The notes under the pieces are model-generated. The model did no database searches and was not told the origin of the DNA. It saw nothing but the letters and a program-made list of their open reading frames with translations. Shown here one piece after another: positions 34,441 through 44,746 of a stretch of 64,000 nucleotides of DNA (positions are counted from its first letter, which is position 1; every line of letters begins with the position of its first letter). The DNA lies in contig CM018695.1 of the NCBI GenBank assembly GCA_009363875.1, positions 45,441,935-45,505,934 on the forward strand, given 5' to 3'. The translations under genes and the position numbers were made by a program. Source of the DNA: Mikania micrantha. Taxonomy: Eukaryota > Streptophyta > Magnoliopsida > Asterales > Asteraceae.

Positions 34441-35482
34441 GTGCAGGGACAATGGAGTAGGTCTGTCTAAAAGTAGTGGTACGTGGATAGCGGTTGTTCC
34501 AAACACATGACAAGAAACATTTCTCAGAAAATCAAATTAGTGAATTCTATTGACTGAGTCTTGCAACTACTTCATATGGATTTGTTTGGCCCAATAAATG
34601 TCCTGAGTATCTCTCGCAACTCATATTGTCTAGTGATCATTGATGATTACTCAAGGTTTACGTGGGTGTTCTTCTTATCCAACAAAGGCGAAACTTCAGA
34701 ACCGATAAAGCAATTCATCACGTTGATTGAAAATCATTTAAGTTCAAGAGTAATAGGGGTCAGGTTTGATAATAGGACATAATTCAAAAATGCTATTCTG
34801 AATCACTTCTGTGCTGAAAAGGGAATTGGTCGTCAGTACAGTGTAGCTCGTACTCCTTAACAAAATGAAGTGGCAGAAAGAAGAAATCGTGCTCTAATTG
34901 AAGCTACTCGCACTTTACTTTGTGACACAAAATTTCCAACATTCTTCTAGGCTAAAGCAGTGAATACTGCTTGCTACATGCAAAATCGCACTCTAATCAA
35001 CAAACGTCATATGAAAACTCCGTATGAAATCTTATATGGACACAAGCCTACTGCAGGTCACTTCCGAGTCTTTGGATGTCCATGCACATTGCGTCATCAT
35101 GAATCTCTTCCAAAGTTCGATTCTTGTGGGTGCTGAATGCTACTTCGTTGGTTACTCTGGAAAGACAGCCTATAGAGTATACAATAAGTTGACAAAGCAA
35201 GCTGTGGAATCTTATAATGTGCATTGGTTTGAAGAAAATCCTACTGATTCTGGTTCAGGCCCTGCTTGGATTTTTGATTATGCAACTCTATTCAAGTCAT
35301 TTCAATCACTATCGGCATCTATTTCAAAAGAATATTATGAGAGTTGTGTGGAGGAAGAAGTCTTTCATTCTAACAAGCCTCGTGAACTTAGCATTGATCC
35401 ACCCGGCATGTACTTCAAACCACAACCGCCTCCATAATCTTCGTCACGCTCAACTGCTGAAGAGAAAGATCCATCACCAACA
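34441..35482 (+). pseudogene. Copia protease-integrase, with internal deletion
   Basis: WYVDSGCSKHMTRN near 34477 is the protease active site (DSGC at 34486-34497). Only about 20 codons later the integrase core starts (LLHMDLFGPI, LVIIDDYSRFTWVFF), so most of the protease and the integrase HHCC domain are missing. The core keeps the first Asp (MDLFGP), the second (VRFDNRT, then a stop) and the Glu (QNEVAERRNRALIEATRT). A frameshift occurs near 35125, after which ECYFVGYSGKTAYRVYNK continues in the next frame to the acidic linker. In-frame stops also occur near 34780, 34858 and 34950. Confidence 0.82.
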
Positions 35483-36759
35483 TTGGATACTCCTAACATT
35501 GCTTCACTAGATCATATATCTTTTGATTTTGTAGATACTGTGCCTGAAGAATATCTAGTGGATCTGGTCACCCCTGTTGTTGCAACAAATTTGCCAACCT
35601 TATCAAATGTTCCAGACATGCCAACTCCATTTTCAATCCATAAATATCATCCACTCGACAAGGTAGTTGAACCCATTGACTCAGGCGCTATTACTCGAAG
35701 TGCTGCAGAAAATCTGAATGACTGCATGTTCTCATGCTTTGTGTCCCAAATAGAACTTAAAAATATCCCAATGGCTTTGCAAGATTCAAGCTGCATTTAT
35801 TCTATGCAAGAAGAATTAAATCAGTTTGCTAAACTGAAAGTGTGGACTTTAGTTGAAAATCCCTACTGGGAATAAATCTCTTGGGGCTCGGTGGGCATTT
35901 AAGAACAAAAACGATGATTCGGGGTGATAGTCCGTAACAAGGCAAGACTGGTGGTACAAGGATACATACATGAAAAGAAATCAATTATGATGAAGTTTAT
36001 GCCCCGGTGGCTCGTCTTGAAGCAATTAGAATTTTCTTGGCTTATGCATCATATATGAACTTCACGGTGTATCAAATCGATGTGATGACAACATTTCTGT
36101 ACGGTGATGTTAAAGAAGAAATTTTTGTTTCTCAGCCACCTGGGTTCGCTGATTCACATCATCCACAACATGTGTACAAACTTGATAAAGCGTTATACGG
36201 TCTACATCAAGCTCCTCGTGCGTGGTATGCTACTTTGACAGAATACATACAATCCCATGGATATGTTCATGGTGCGATAGACCAAACTTTGTTCAGGAAA
36301 CAAGTAGATGATGAGTTAATATTGGCGCAAATTTATGTGGATGACATCATTTTTGGGTTAAATAATGATAAGCTGTGCAAAGACTTTGAACAAATTATGG
36401 GCAAAAAGTTTGAAATGAGTTCTCTTGGAGAAATGATCTTCTTTCTTGGTTTGCAAGTATGTCCATATTCTTCTGTAATACTAATTCATCAAGGCAAATA
36501 TGTTGATGACATATAGGCTAAATTCAAGTTTGACGACTGTAAGGCTGCAAATACTTCAATGGCAACCCGTCCTATCATGACTGTCGATAATAACTGAACT
36601 CCTGTTGATCAGACTCAATATCGTTCCATGATCGGATCCCTGATGTACCTAAATGCAAGCAGACCAGATATCATGTTTGTTGCGTGTCAGTGTGCTCGTT
36701 ACCAGGCCAATCTTAAACTTTCTCAATTACATGCTGTGAAACGAATTTTTGATACCTAA
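35483..36759 (+). pseudogene. Copia reverse transcriptase
   Basis: The linker to RT reads CFVSQIELKNIPMAL, EELNQFAKLKVWTLVENP, then a stop at 35873. The frame shifts and RARLVVQGYIHEK-like sequence follows. The main RT stretch 36007-36516 has VARLEAIRIFLAYAS, QIDVMTTFLYGDVKEEIFV, PPGF, ALYGLHQAPRAWY and the active site IYVDDIIFG, then FEMSSLGEMIFFLGLQV. Further codons up to YRSMIGSLMYLNASRPDI and VKRIF contain stops. The catalytic Asp pair is intact but the frame is not. Confidence 0.88.
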
Positions 36760-37203
36760 AGGGCAGGCCTAGGCTTGGTCTTTGGTATCAAAAATTTTTT
36801 GAATTTAATCTTTATGCCTTTCCTAACAGTAATGGAGGTTGTGACATTGACAGAAAATCTATATCTGGAGGATGCCAATTTCTGGGGGACAGGCTCATCT
36901 CATGGCAATGTAAAGAACAACATACTGTCTCAACTTCAACTGCTAAAGCTGAATACGTTGCTGCATTATCTTGCTGATCTCAGGTCATTTGTATACAAAA
37001 TCAACTGCTGGATTATGGTTTGGAATTTCTTAACTCTCCTATTTTTTGTGACAACGATATTGCTATACAGATTTGTAAAAACCCAGTTCAACATTCCAAT
37101 ACCAAACACATAGATATCAAAGTGAATTTCATTCGAGATTGCTTTGATCGAAACATAATTCATTTAGAACAAATCGTACATAAAAAATGGATTGAGAGTT
37201 GAA
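36760..37203 (+). pseudogene. Copia RNase H
   Basis: One frame reads RKSISGGCQFLGDRLISW and STSTAKAEYVAALSC and then, after a stop, FCDNDIAIQICKNPVQHSNT and KHIDIKVNFIRDC, the standard Copia RNase H landmarks. Termination after KKWIES (37202) roughly marks the end of pol. Confidence 0.82.
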
Positions 37204-38568
37204 TTCTACACCTCTTGATGATAATCCATAAGACTATGCATGGGTTTTCATAAAAACATATATGAAAATTCAAAGCATCCGCCAAATCCACAATATCCAT
37301 AACACAATATGCATGAAAGTTCCATTGTACAATAATATCTTGGAATTTCAGCGCATCCACAAATTCCATCTAAAATATGCACGAGACTCCTCTGTTATAC
37401 GGTGTATAAACCTGGTCATCTCAGCGCATTCAGAAACAATAATCAATGTGAAAAATTTAATCCTCAATAAATCATGAGGATGGATAGGTTTTACCTTGAG
37501 ACTGAAAAATGCTCTTTCTTGTGTTAATAAAACCAAAACATGATAAATGATCACCTGCTAGTTGCTAAAACGAAAATAGTTGAGTTTAAGTGGATAATAA
37601 TATTGTCAATTGCTGAATTTAAGGGTTTAAAGTGGAAATGTTCTTTATTTGAGGAGTTTTTTTTGTCTCATAACGATATGATCCCAGTTTACTCTGCATT
37701 GAAATACCGACATTTCATTTGATTTCAAATTTTTATGCTCTCAAATTGGTTTTCACCTCATTTAATTTTAATTCCCCATTTTTATTCTAACTTATTTTTG
37801 GTTGCTTGTTTTTGGGTTTTGTTTGTGGTCTTGTTATTTGTTGAGAGTGTTTTGGTGATTCAATAATAAATTATTCAGAAATTAGAAGATTTTCATTTTT
37901 TCAGTAAACGCATTTTAAAATCATGGGATAAAGTTGTTCTTGAATGAAATATTGGTTCTCGATCGAGCTGTTCTCAGTCCATCTTTAAAACTTGAAACCA
38001 AAAAAGGCAAAAACTCAAAATTTTCAAAACTAATTTTCTCTTGTGGGAATCCATACATGTGTTTGTTTCAAAAGGTGTTTTCTTTTGAAATTGGCGAGTG
38101 AAGAATTATACAAGGTAAAGGTTCCTATGATTGGTTTAGAAATTTCAGTTTGATTGAATTCATGGATGGGTATGGGGTGTCGAAGCCGAATGGTGTTTCA
38201 CTTCAAGATTTCTGGTGTGTTGATTGATCTTGAAAGAAAGAATGAACGATGAATAGTCGTGGGTGAGGGGAAGTAAATCGTGGAATGAATCTTGAAAACG
38301 TTAATGGAGAATTAGGGTTTTTCTCAAAAACAATTAGGGTTTTTGACAGAAGAAGACGACTCGGGAACCTCCACCGAGAACGTCAGCCCCTCCGAAAATA
38401 TATGTTCTCACCGAGAACGCAATAAATCACCGAAAACATGTAGAATTTGGTGTGTTCTCGGAATGTGGTATTGGTGTGTTCTCGAAAAAACCAAATAAGT
38501 TATGATTTCAGAGTGTTATTCTACTGTGAGTGTTAGATATTACTGACTTTGAGTGTTTGATGTAGGAA
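37204..38568 (+). other. Non-coding spacer between Copia pol and accessory ORF
   Basis: No conserved frame is present over 1.36 kb. The distal part (38340-38490) holds GAGAAC/GTTCTC(GG) motifs in both orientations, echoing the leader, with a pyrimidine/purine-rich stretch and two 'TTAGGGTTTTT' copies just before. The ATG of the accessory ORF is preceded by TTTGATGTAG/GAA, a possible 3' splice site. Confidence 0.6.
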
Positions 38569-40855
38569 ATGGCTGCTCTGAAGTTTGTGCCTGATCACAA
38601 TGTGGTAGCTTATTTGTGTGATCCTCCACGACAGCACATGGAGTTCAAATCATTGATTGTCGGATTGATTACATGTCGAATTGCTTATGCTCTCAGGAAG
38701 AACCCTATCATTTGTGAAAGATCTGTTAGAGACTTTTGGGGAACTGCAACTATAAATGGTTAAAATGGGAATATTGAAGCAAATGTGCAAGGTTGCAAGA
38801 TAGTCATGTATGAGGAAGTTATTAGATCAACTTTGTTATTTGGAGACCACTCAGATCATCCTACATCTTACTCAAATGATGTTGTGTTCAATGTTCTAAA
38901 CAGAAAAGGATATGAAGGAGAGTACCCACCACTTGTGAAGAAACTTCTTCATCCTTATTGGCGATTATCGGCTCATATGATTCGGATGGGAATTTCAGGA
39001 AATATAGGAAGTACATATGTTCTAGGTGCTGAGTTGACTTCTGGGATAGTGGCTTTAACCATGGATTGGGATTTTAATTGTTCAAAATTGATATTTGAAG
39101 AAATAAAGAAAATTTTGAAAGGTGTAAAGAAAGAGATTTTTTAGATGTACCCTAGATTTGTTCAAATGATATTAGATGCTCACTATACAAATTTCGTGAA
39201 GACAGTGGATTCTTTGGATATTAAAACAATGGGACCAAATGTGTTTGGGTTACTCAAACAAACTAGAAATGGAGCACAAATTACTTTTCAAGGAATAAGG
39301 CCTTTGGAGAAATTTGGAAGGTTTGGCGAAATTGAGGATGTGGATCAAAGGAATGATACTAATGTGCTTATTGCTTAAGAGAATGATGTTCAGGCTCGGG
39401 TGGCACGTCACGAAGAAGAACAAGTAAACCCAGACATTGAAGTCAATCTAGGTGATGATGAGCATGTAGTAGTGGAGATGATTTATCAAGAGTTTGATTC
39501 AACATTGAATGAAGCAGGTGTGTCTGAAAATCTAACTCTATGTAAGAGATCAAGAAGAGATCCATGACCTGAACCATATCATCGGAGTGCATCTTCTACC
39601 GGAATCTCAACCTCAGAGCAAAGACTATAGACAGATGATAATGTTGAACCTGTTTCAGAAAAGGAAGCACTCGTAGGGTGAACCACATCATCTGATTTCA
39701 TCTTCTACAAGAACCTCAACCTCAGAGCAAAGATTAGATACATATGATAATGTTGAACCTGTTTCAGAATAGGAAGCAGACTCTCATAGGGTGGTTAGAG
39801 ATGCGAGAAAAGGAAAGGAGGTTGATTTGGCTCCAGTTAATGTGTATACGTTGCAAGAAAAGGTGTTTGCTTTAGAACAACAACTCGATGATCAGGTGCT
39901 GCAGTCATTAACGAAAGATATATTGATAAGTGAGCTTCAAGAAAATCAAGTGGCTCAGAACTTGAAGATTCAGACTTTAGAAGCAAATCTGGGATATCTC
40001 ACTGCATTGTTTATGGATCTTAAACAAAAGTTGAGCAAAAATGATGAGTCCAGTGGTTTGCAAGAACAAAATGACAATAATGATGATGACAGTGGTCCAA
40101 GTAATAAAGGAAGTGATAAACCTCAAGATTCTGGACAGGATAAGGAGATGCTGGTCCAAGTGGGACAAATAGTGATAAACATCAAGACTCTGGAACAGGG
40201 AAGGGAGAAGCTGGATCAAGCAGACTAGAAAACGAAGATTTGATGTTTGATTTTGATGATCTCCAAGAAGAGGAAAATTTTGAGATAGCTGAAATAAGAG
40301 ACACTAGTAAAAGAAAGGAAACTTTATCTACTGATTATGATTACTCAAATATTGACAAGTGGGTTGCTGGAAAAAGGATTGACACTTTTGAAAGATTGAT
40401 AATCCCTAATGTTCAACATAAAGATTATTTCAAGAAACAACAAATTTTCCAGAGAAGTATGTGATTACAACTGGAAGAAATTTTTATGATCAAGTGGGTG
40501 AAAGATCTGGGATTCATTCTTGGCACTATGAAGGAGATAAACGCATGTGGGTGGTTAAAAGGAAAAGTGGGAAATTAGAATATTATGAGAGTCCTTTAGA
40601 TTTTGAATCTTTGACTAGAGTTGATCTTGCTGAACTGGATGAAGCTACATTTTTTAATAGGTCAAATGATCCAAGAGGAACATAATTCTATGATTTTCTT
40701 CATGAAGAGGTATGCCTTAACTTTAAGAGGATGAAGACGGCTGAGTCGACGGCCAAGAAACATAAGGGAGTTAGAGATAGTCGGACAGGCAACACATTTG
40801 CTTCAATATGTTGGCCACCAACTGACAAATTGAAGAGTATATCGATTCCTCAAAG
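38569..40855 (+). pseudogene. Copia accessory ORF (post-pol), broken
   Basis: The ATG at 38569 gives MAALKFVPDHNVVAYLCDPP. The same frame runs through stops at 38761, 39142 and 39376 (SLIVGLITCRIAYALRKNPI, IEANVQGCKIVMYEEVIRST, MYPRFVQMILDAHYTNFV). A coiled-coil stretch (39800-40060, e.g. LQEKVFALEQQLDDQVLQS, LKIQTLEANLGYLTALF) and an acidic Asp/Ser/Asn-rich tail follow with frame changes. I recall this family from Anthemideae genomes, where it carries misleading names such as longin-like. Its position after pol matches the extra ORF of Sireviruses. It has no signal peptide or membrane helix, so I do not call it env. Function unknown. Copia sequence stops at about 40855. Confidence 0.65.
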
Positions 40856-40933
40856 ATGTTTTACTGCGCAAGGAAAGTGGTTTTCAACTTATGTTGGAAA
40901 AACATGTTTTACTGCGCAAGGAAAGTGGTTTTC
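40856..40933. repeat. 30-bp direct repeat at the Copia/Athila junction
   Basis: A 30-bp sequence (ATGTTTTACTGCGCAAGGAA and the next 10 bases) is present at 40856-40885 and again at 40904-40933, 48 bp apart. The second copy is native Athila sequence (single copy in element B near 53039). The first abuts Copia coding sequence. It marks the rearrangement breakpoint that cut off the 3' end of Athila A. Confidence 0.9.
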
Positions 40934-41362
40934 TTACCCAAAAAGAGGATTTTAATGTTATTTTTCCAAAAATTGTGTTTAGTCAGCCCCATCCCTACAC
41001 TTGAAGTGTACATTGTCCCTAATGTACATGAAAAGTTTAAAGCTGTAAGGAAAAAGAACTGAAACTCCCCTGATGATGTGGCCTGAATATGGGTGGCGAA
41101 AAACCCAAAGGCAATGAGTCCAAAATCAAGCCATGCCAACAAAAGTCGATTTGTCCATAGTTCCCAACGGTAGTATCATGCTGAAACACTTAAAACACAT
41201 CAAACATAATCACAAAAAGAAATATATGCAATCAGACCATCAGTTTGAGAAACACCCAATATATAGAACTCCAGTTTGTACAATAAGATAACATAATGTA
41301 AATAAATCAGTACAACTGATAAGGTGTCTCCAAAAGTAAAGCTTCTGTATGCGATGTGTAGG

Positions 41363-42816
41363 TCAATCGCCTGGCAGATGTGGTTGTGGCTGTGAATCTG
41401 GGTCTGGATGTGGAGGTGGTAGTGGTGGTAGTGTAATGCAAGCTTGCGTAGCTAGCAGCTGCTGTGAATGCACGAGCCAATCAAGTGTGTGCTGCTGTTG
41501 GTCAAGAAATTGTCTCTGTGCTGTCTGCTCATCCAAAATATGGCGCTACCCCTTCAATAGCTGCATAGTAATGCTCCCATCTCTCCAGACTACTGTGGTG
41601 ACTGAATCGTGATGGGTGGGGCAGGCCTAATACGTGGAACTGGTGGTGGAGGGGGAAAATGAACTGGTGACTGAAGTGGAGCCTCCCCTCCTGCGGTCTG
41701 AGGTGTCGGTACACCTGCCTGGGTAGTGTCGTCCGGAGCGACTATCACAATCGGCTGTGATGCTCTGACTGCTGTCAATCTAGTTCCACCGCCAGGAATC
41801 CGCTCTACAATATCCATCTGTCGGATGGCGGTCAGATCAAGAAGTCTAGATGGGACTGGTGTAAGTCCTGCTGTGTCAATGTCGAGTCCCTCTGCCAACC
41901 GGGTAATGAATGCTCCTCCATCAAGCTGACTCGCAACTGGCCTACCTCGATGCGCCTCGAAATCGGAAGCAAGTGCAACTGCAATGTTGCACGAAGCTGG
42001 GTGCAACAAGCAATATAGTAGGAATGCGTCAGTGAAAGTAACGCGCTCTCTGCTCTCTCCCCTCCCTGCAATAGTGTGAGCAATAATCCGATGTGTGTAT
42101 CGATGCAGGGGGTCTCTAATCCAGCTAGCCCTAGTGGTGCCGTGCAGAGCTCCATCTGCAATGGTTGGCCACCATGTGCATAGGACGACATTGCTGACGT
42201 CCTTAGCAAGTAAACTATCCCTATAGAGTGGCTGCTGGAGCTCCTCCTCAGAATAAATCCCCATCACGCGTGCAAACTGAGTGATGGACAGTGAACGGTC
42301 TACTCCTCCTAATCGGAATTCCATCGCGCGCGCATAATGTAATCCCACGCCTGTGTCATGAAACTTAAACGTCGAGTAAAATTCGATGGTCAACTCTCGG
42401 TATCCCGGCCTCGTAGTATCTAACAGTCGTCTCCATACTGGTGTAAAAATAGCCTTCATCCTCTCGAGTGCTCCCACTGTCCGAATCAAGCTCCAGTCAA
42501 TAGTCTTTAGTGGGAAGAATTGTTTCCTAGCAATGACACGCAATCGATCATAATATGCATCATCCATCGGAAAGTGTAGCCACGCGTGTGGATGTAATGC
42601 CACATAAGGCATCGGTGGGGCGCCGGCCTGTGCAACTTGAGGTTGTATGGCTGCAACCTCTGGCTCAATGGCACCAATCTCTGTTTCTCCGGTGTTCTGT
42701 GAAGATGTCTCGTCTCCTGTGTCTGAAGCCGAGCTAGTTGAGCTGTCCGGCACATAGTCTGAATCATCGATTTTCTGTCTCTTTCCTTGTGCATGGCGTG
42801 TTGACGAGGATGCCAT
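41363..42816 (-). pseudogene. Athila A accessory ORF (ORF3), truncated by a stop
   Basis: It is the counterpart of the intact 484-codon ORF3 of element B. It starts MASSSTRHAQGKRQ and stays open for 408 codons. A TAG at 41590-41592 replaces a Gln codon of B, and a 1-bp deletion near 41566 further breaks the C-terminus, removing the Gln-rich helical segment and Pro-rich tail. The central domain is otherwise near-identical to B. An intact-looking splice acceptor precedes the ATG. Confidence 0.85.
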
Positions 42817-42819
42817 AAC

Positions 42820-44016
42820 CTGTGAATTAACGAAGATACGCAGTCAAGATGATGCAAGACAATGTATTACAATCCAAAGAGAATAAAAAAAGGAAAATGA
42901 AATTAATTAAACAGTAGAAAGGAACATGAAATTTTTTTTTTTTTTTTTTTTTTATGAAAGCATGAGAACCTGTTGGTGAGCAAACAAAGAAACAAAAAGA
43001 AATGTAAAAAAAATAGATAAATAAACTAAAGAACTGTGATGCCAAGTAAAGATTTCCTGTGCTTAATGCATCTAAACCGAATATGAACCGTGCCAACCGA
43101 CCCAAAACAATACCTACTTGTGGGATAACCAAGATAAATTACCCAATATGTCTTGCAATGAGGTCCATAGAATCCACACACTGAACCGATCCCATGTATA
43201 ACCAATTCAAAGAAAATAAAAAATAGAAATAAAATAAGAGAAAATAAAAAAAAATTAAAATAAAAACAAACCAACATCCCACTCAGGTCAACAAATGGGC
43301 ACACATGGGTATGAACCAGGCTAAGATTGCATATGTGTTAAGCTGGATCCCATCAAACCAATTACAATCGAGCTTATTGAAATCAAGATTACTTCCTCCA
43401 GTCCATTAGTCACTAGTTTCCAGTAAAGCTAACATAACTGAACCCAAGACCAGGTGCAATTTGGATTAAGCAAGTATGGTATGTACCAGTTGTTGCACTC
43501 TTAGTTCCAACAAAATCCAACATTATGCCAACCTGTGAGTTAACGTGACTATACAAAATACCAAAGTGATCACCCAAGAAAGCACAGAAAATTGATTATG
43601 ATAACAACATTTCTGGCTCAAGTGTGTCAATCAGGATCCTAGTTGACCCAAACCACCCTAGACTATGTATAATGTGGTTCGTTTAAACAAAGTCAGAGCA
43701 CCGCTTATGCCTGCGAAATCACCAAATGAATAACAAAAACAAAGTTGACCAACACCTTAATAAATTTAATTTACACAGTGCAGCCAGATGCATCCCAAAA
43801 AAAAAATTAATTCTGAACGAACTCAAGGGTGGGAAATCCAATTGAACATAAAATGGTACCTTCCTGAAACAATGGTAGCTAAGACCGTGATCGAGAATGA
43901 CATCAATAATCACCAGCAAGAATTTTGACCCTTGGTCGATTCCGACTCGAATCGGACCCAATCAGATGCAAACATTAGTATGGAAAAAAAATTAAAATTA
44001 CATAACAAGAACATAC
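42820..44016 (-). other. Putative intron upstream of Athila A ORF3
   Basis: On the minus strand CACCAA/GTATGTTCTTG at 44016 is a good plant donor, and TTAATTCACAG/GTTATGG, ending at 42820, is a good acceptor placed 3 nt before the ORF3 ATG. The 1197-bp interval is A/T-rich with T/A runs (22 T on the + strand at 42932-42953), typical of plant introns. Both sites are identical in element B. Confidence 0.5.
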
Positions 44017-44306
44017 TTGGTGGGATCTGGTTGTGTTAATGATGCTGTGGTGACCGAGTAGAGCAGGTGGTGGTGGTTGGATGTGGCTGTTGCGGTCACC
44101 GATTGCAGTGGTCGGCGATTTCCGGTTGGTTTGGTCTTGGTCGGATGTAGTTGGTGGTACGGGAGGCTGAGTGGTGCCACGATACGGTGGTGCGGCCGGA
44201 AGTAGTGCTAAGCAGCTTGGGTGATGGTCGCCGGTCGAGTGGAGGTGAAGGGTGTGGTGGAGGGATGTGATTTTTCAATTTTGGGTGTATGAAGGAAATA
44301 AGCCCC

Positions 44307-44465
44307 GTATATAGGTGTTATTGGGAAAAAATTTCACGCATATGGACCATATGCCATTTATATGGTCCATATTAGGGTTTTGATGATAGGCTGTATGGTC
44401 TGTATGGTTGCACATATGAATAGATATCATACGGGCCATATGGGTTGCATATGGTCCGCATGAAG
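44307..44465 (-). promoter_or_regulatory. Promoter-like module of Athila A ORF3
   Basis: On the minus strand a cluster of CATATG/ATATGG/CCATATG motifs (44462-44339) is followed by CCTATATACGGGG (TATA-like, 44315-44307). A C/T-rich leader then follows (ATCACATCCCTCCACCACAC, about 44280-44255). The LTR has the same layout: a CATATGG cluster, then ACATATACGG. Confidence 0.55.
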
Positions 44466-44746
44466 GACCTGAAAGCAACCATTTTGTGCAGTTTTCACCT
44501 GTTCGGCATCCGACAATCGATTCGAGTCCCGTAAAAAAAAATTAAACAAACCTGACATGATCGGGTGATAATTTCCAGCTGACCGTACATCCCTGCACTT
44601 GAAAAAAAATCAAACAAAAATGAAAAGAAAAATAAAATGAAAATAAAAAAAAAGAAAAAATTGGAAAAAATAAAATTCAAACCACGGGTTGCCTCCTTGA
44701 AGCGCTTAGTTTTTTAACGAGTCATTAGCTAGACTCGGTTCCTTGA

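Larger units (their letters stand above)
30960..40855 (+). mobile_element. Sirevirus-like Ty1/Copia element, decayed, interrupted by Athila DNA
   Basis: The order on the + strand is LTR end, PBS (31329), long motif-rich leader, gag (31838), protease DSGC (34486), integrase core, RT with YVDDIIFG, RNase H (to 37203), a 1.36-kb spacer and an accessory ORF (38569 on). Integrase before RT defines Copia. The coiled-coil gag region, the RT phrase IYVDDIIFG...FEMSSLGEMIFFLGLQ and an extra ORF after pol point to the Sirevirus (SIRE/Maximus) lineage. Many stops and frameshifts are present. Athila DNA begins at about 40886. The last 48 bp of the window (63953-64000) look like this element's polypurine tract, so its 3' LTR lies beyond the window. 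Confidence 0.8.

Noticed and set aside
38569..40855. Calling the Copia accessory ORF a longin/synaptobrevin protein
   Set aside because: I only recall the name from automatic annotations; nothing in the sequence supports a longin fold or SNARE motif.
41349..41612. Cys-rich small protein on the + strand (and at 53484-53741)
   Set aside because: It is antisense to the Gln/Pro-rich C-terminus of the Athila ORF3; the Cys codons reflect the complement of CAG/CAA and CCN codons.
43026..44680. Hydrophobic, Phe/Ile-rich frames that look like membrane proteins (e.g. 43026-43304, 44495-44680 and counterparts in element B)
   Set aside because: They are translations of A- and T-runs in the pol-ORF3 spacer, have no conserved organisation and overlap the predicted intron or promoter region.
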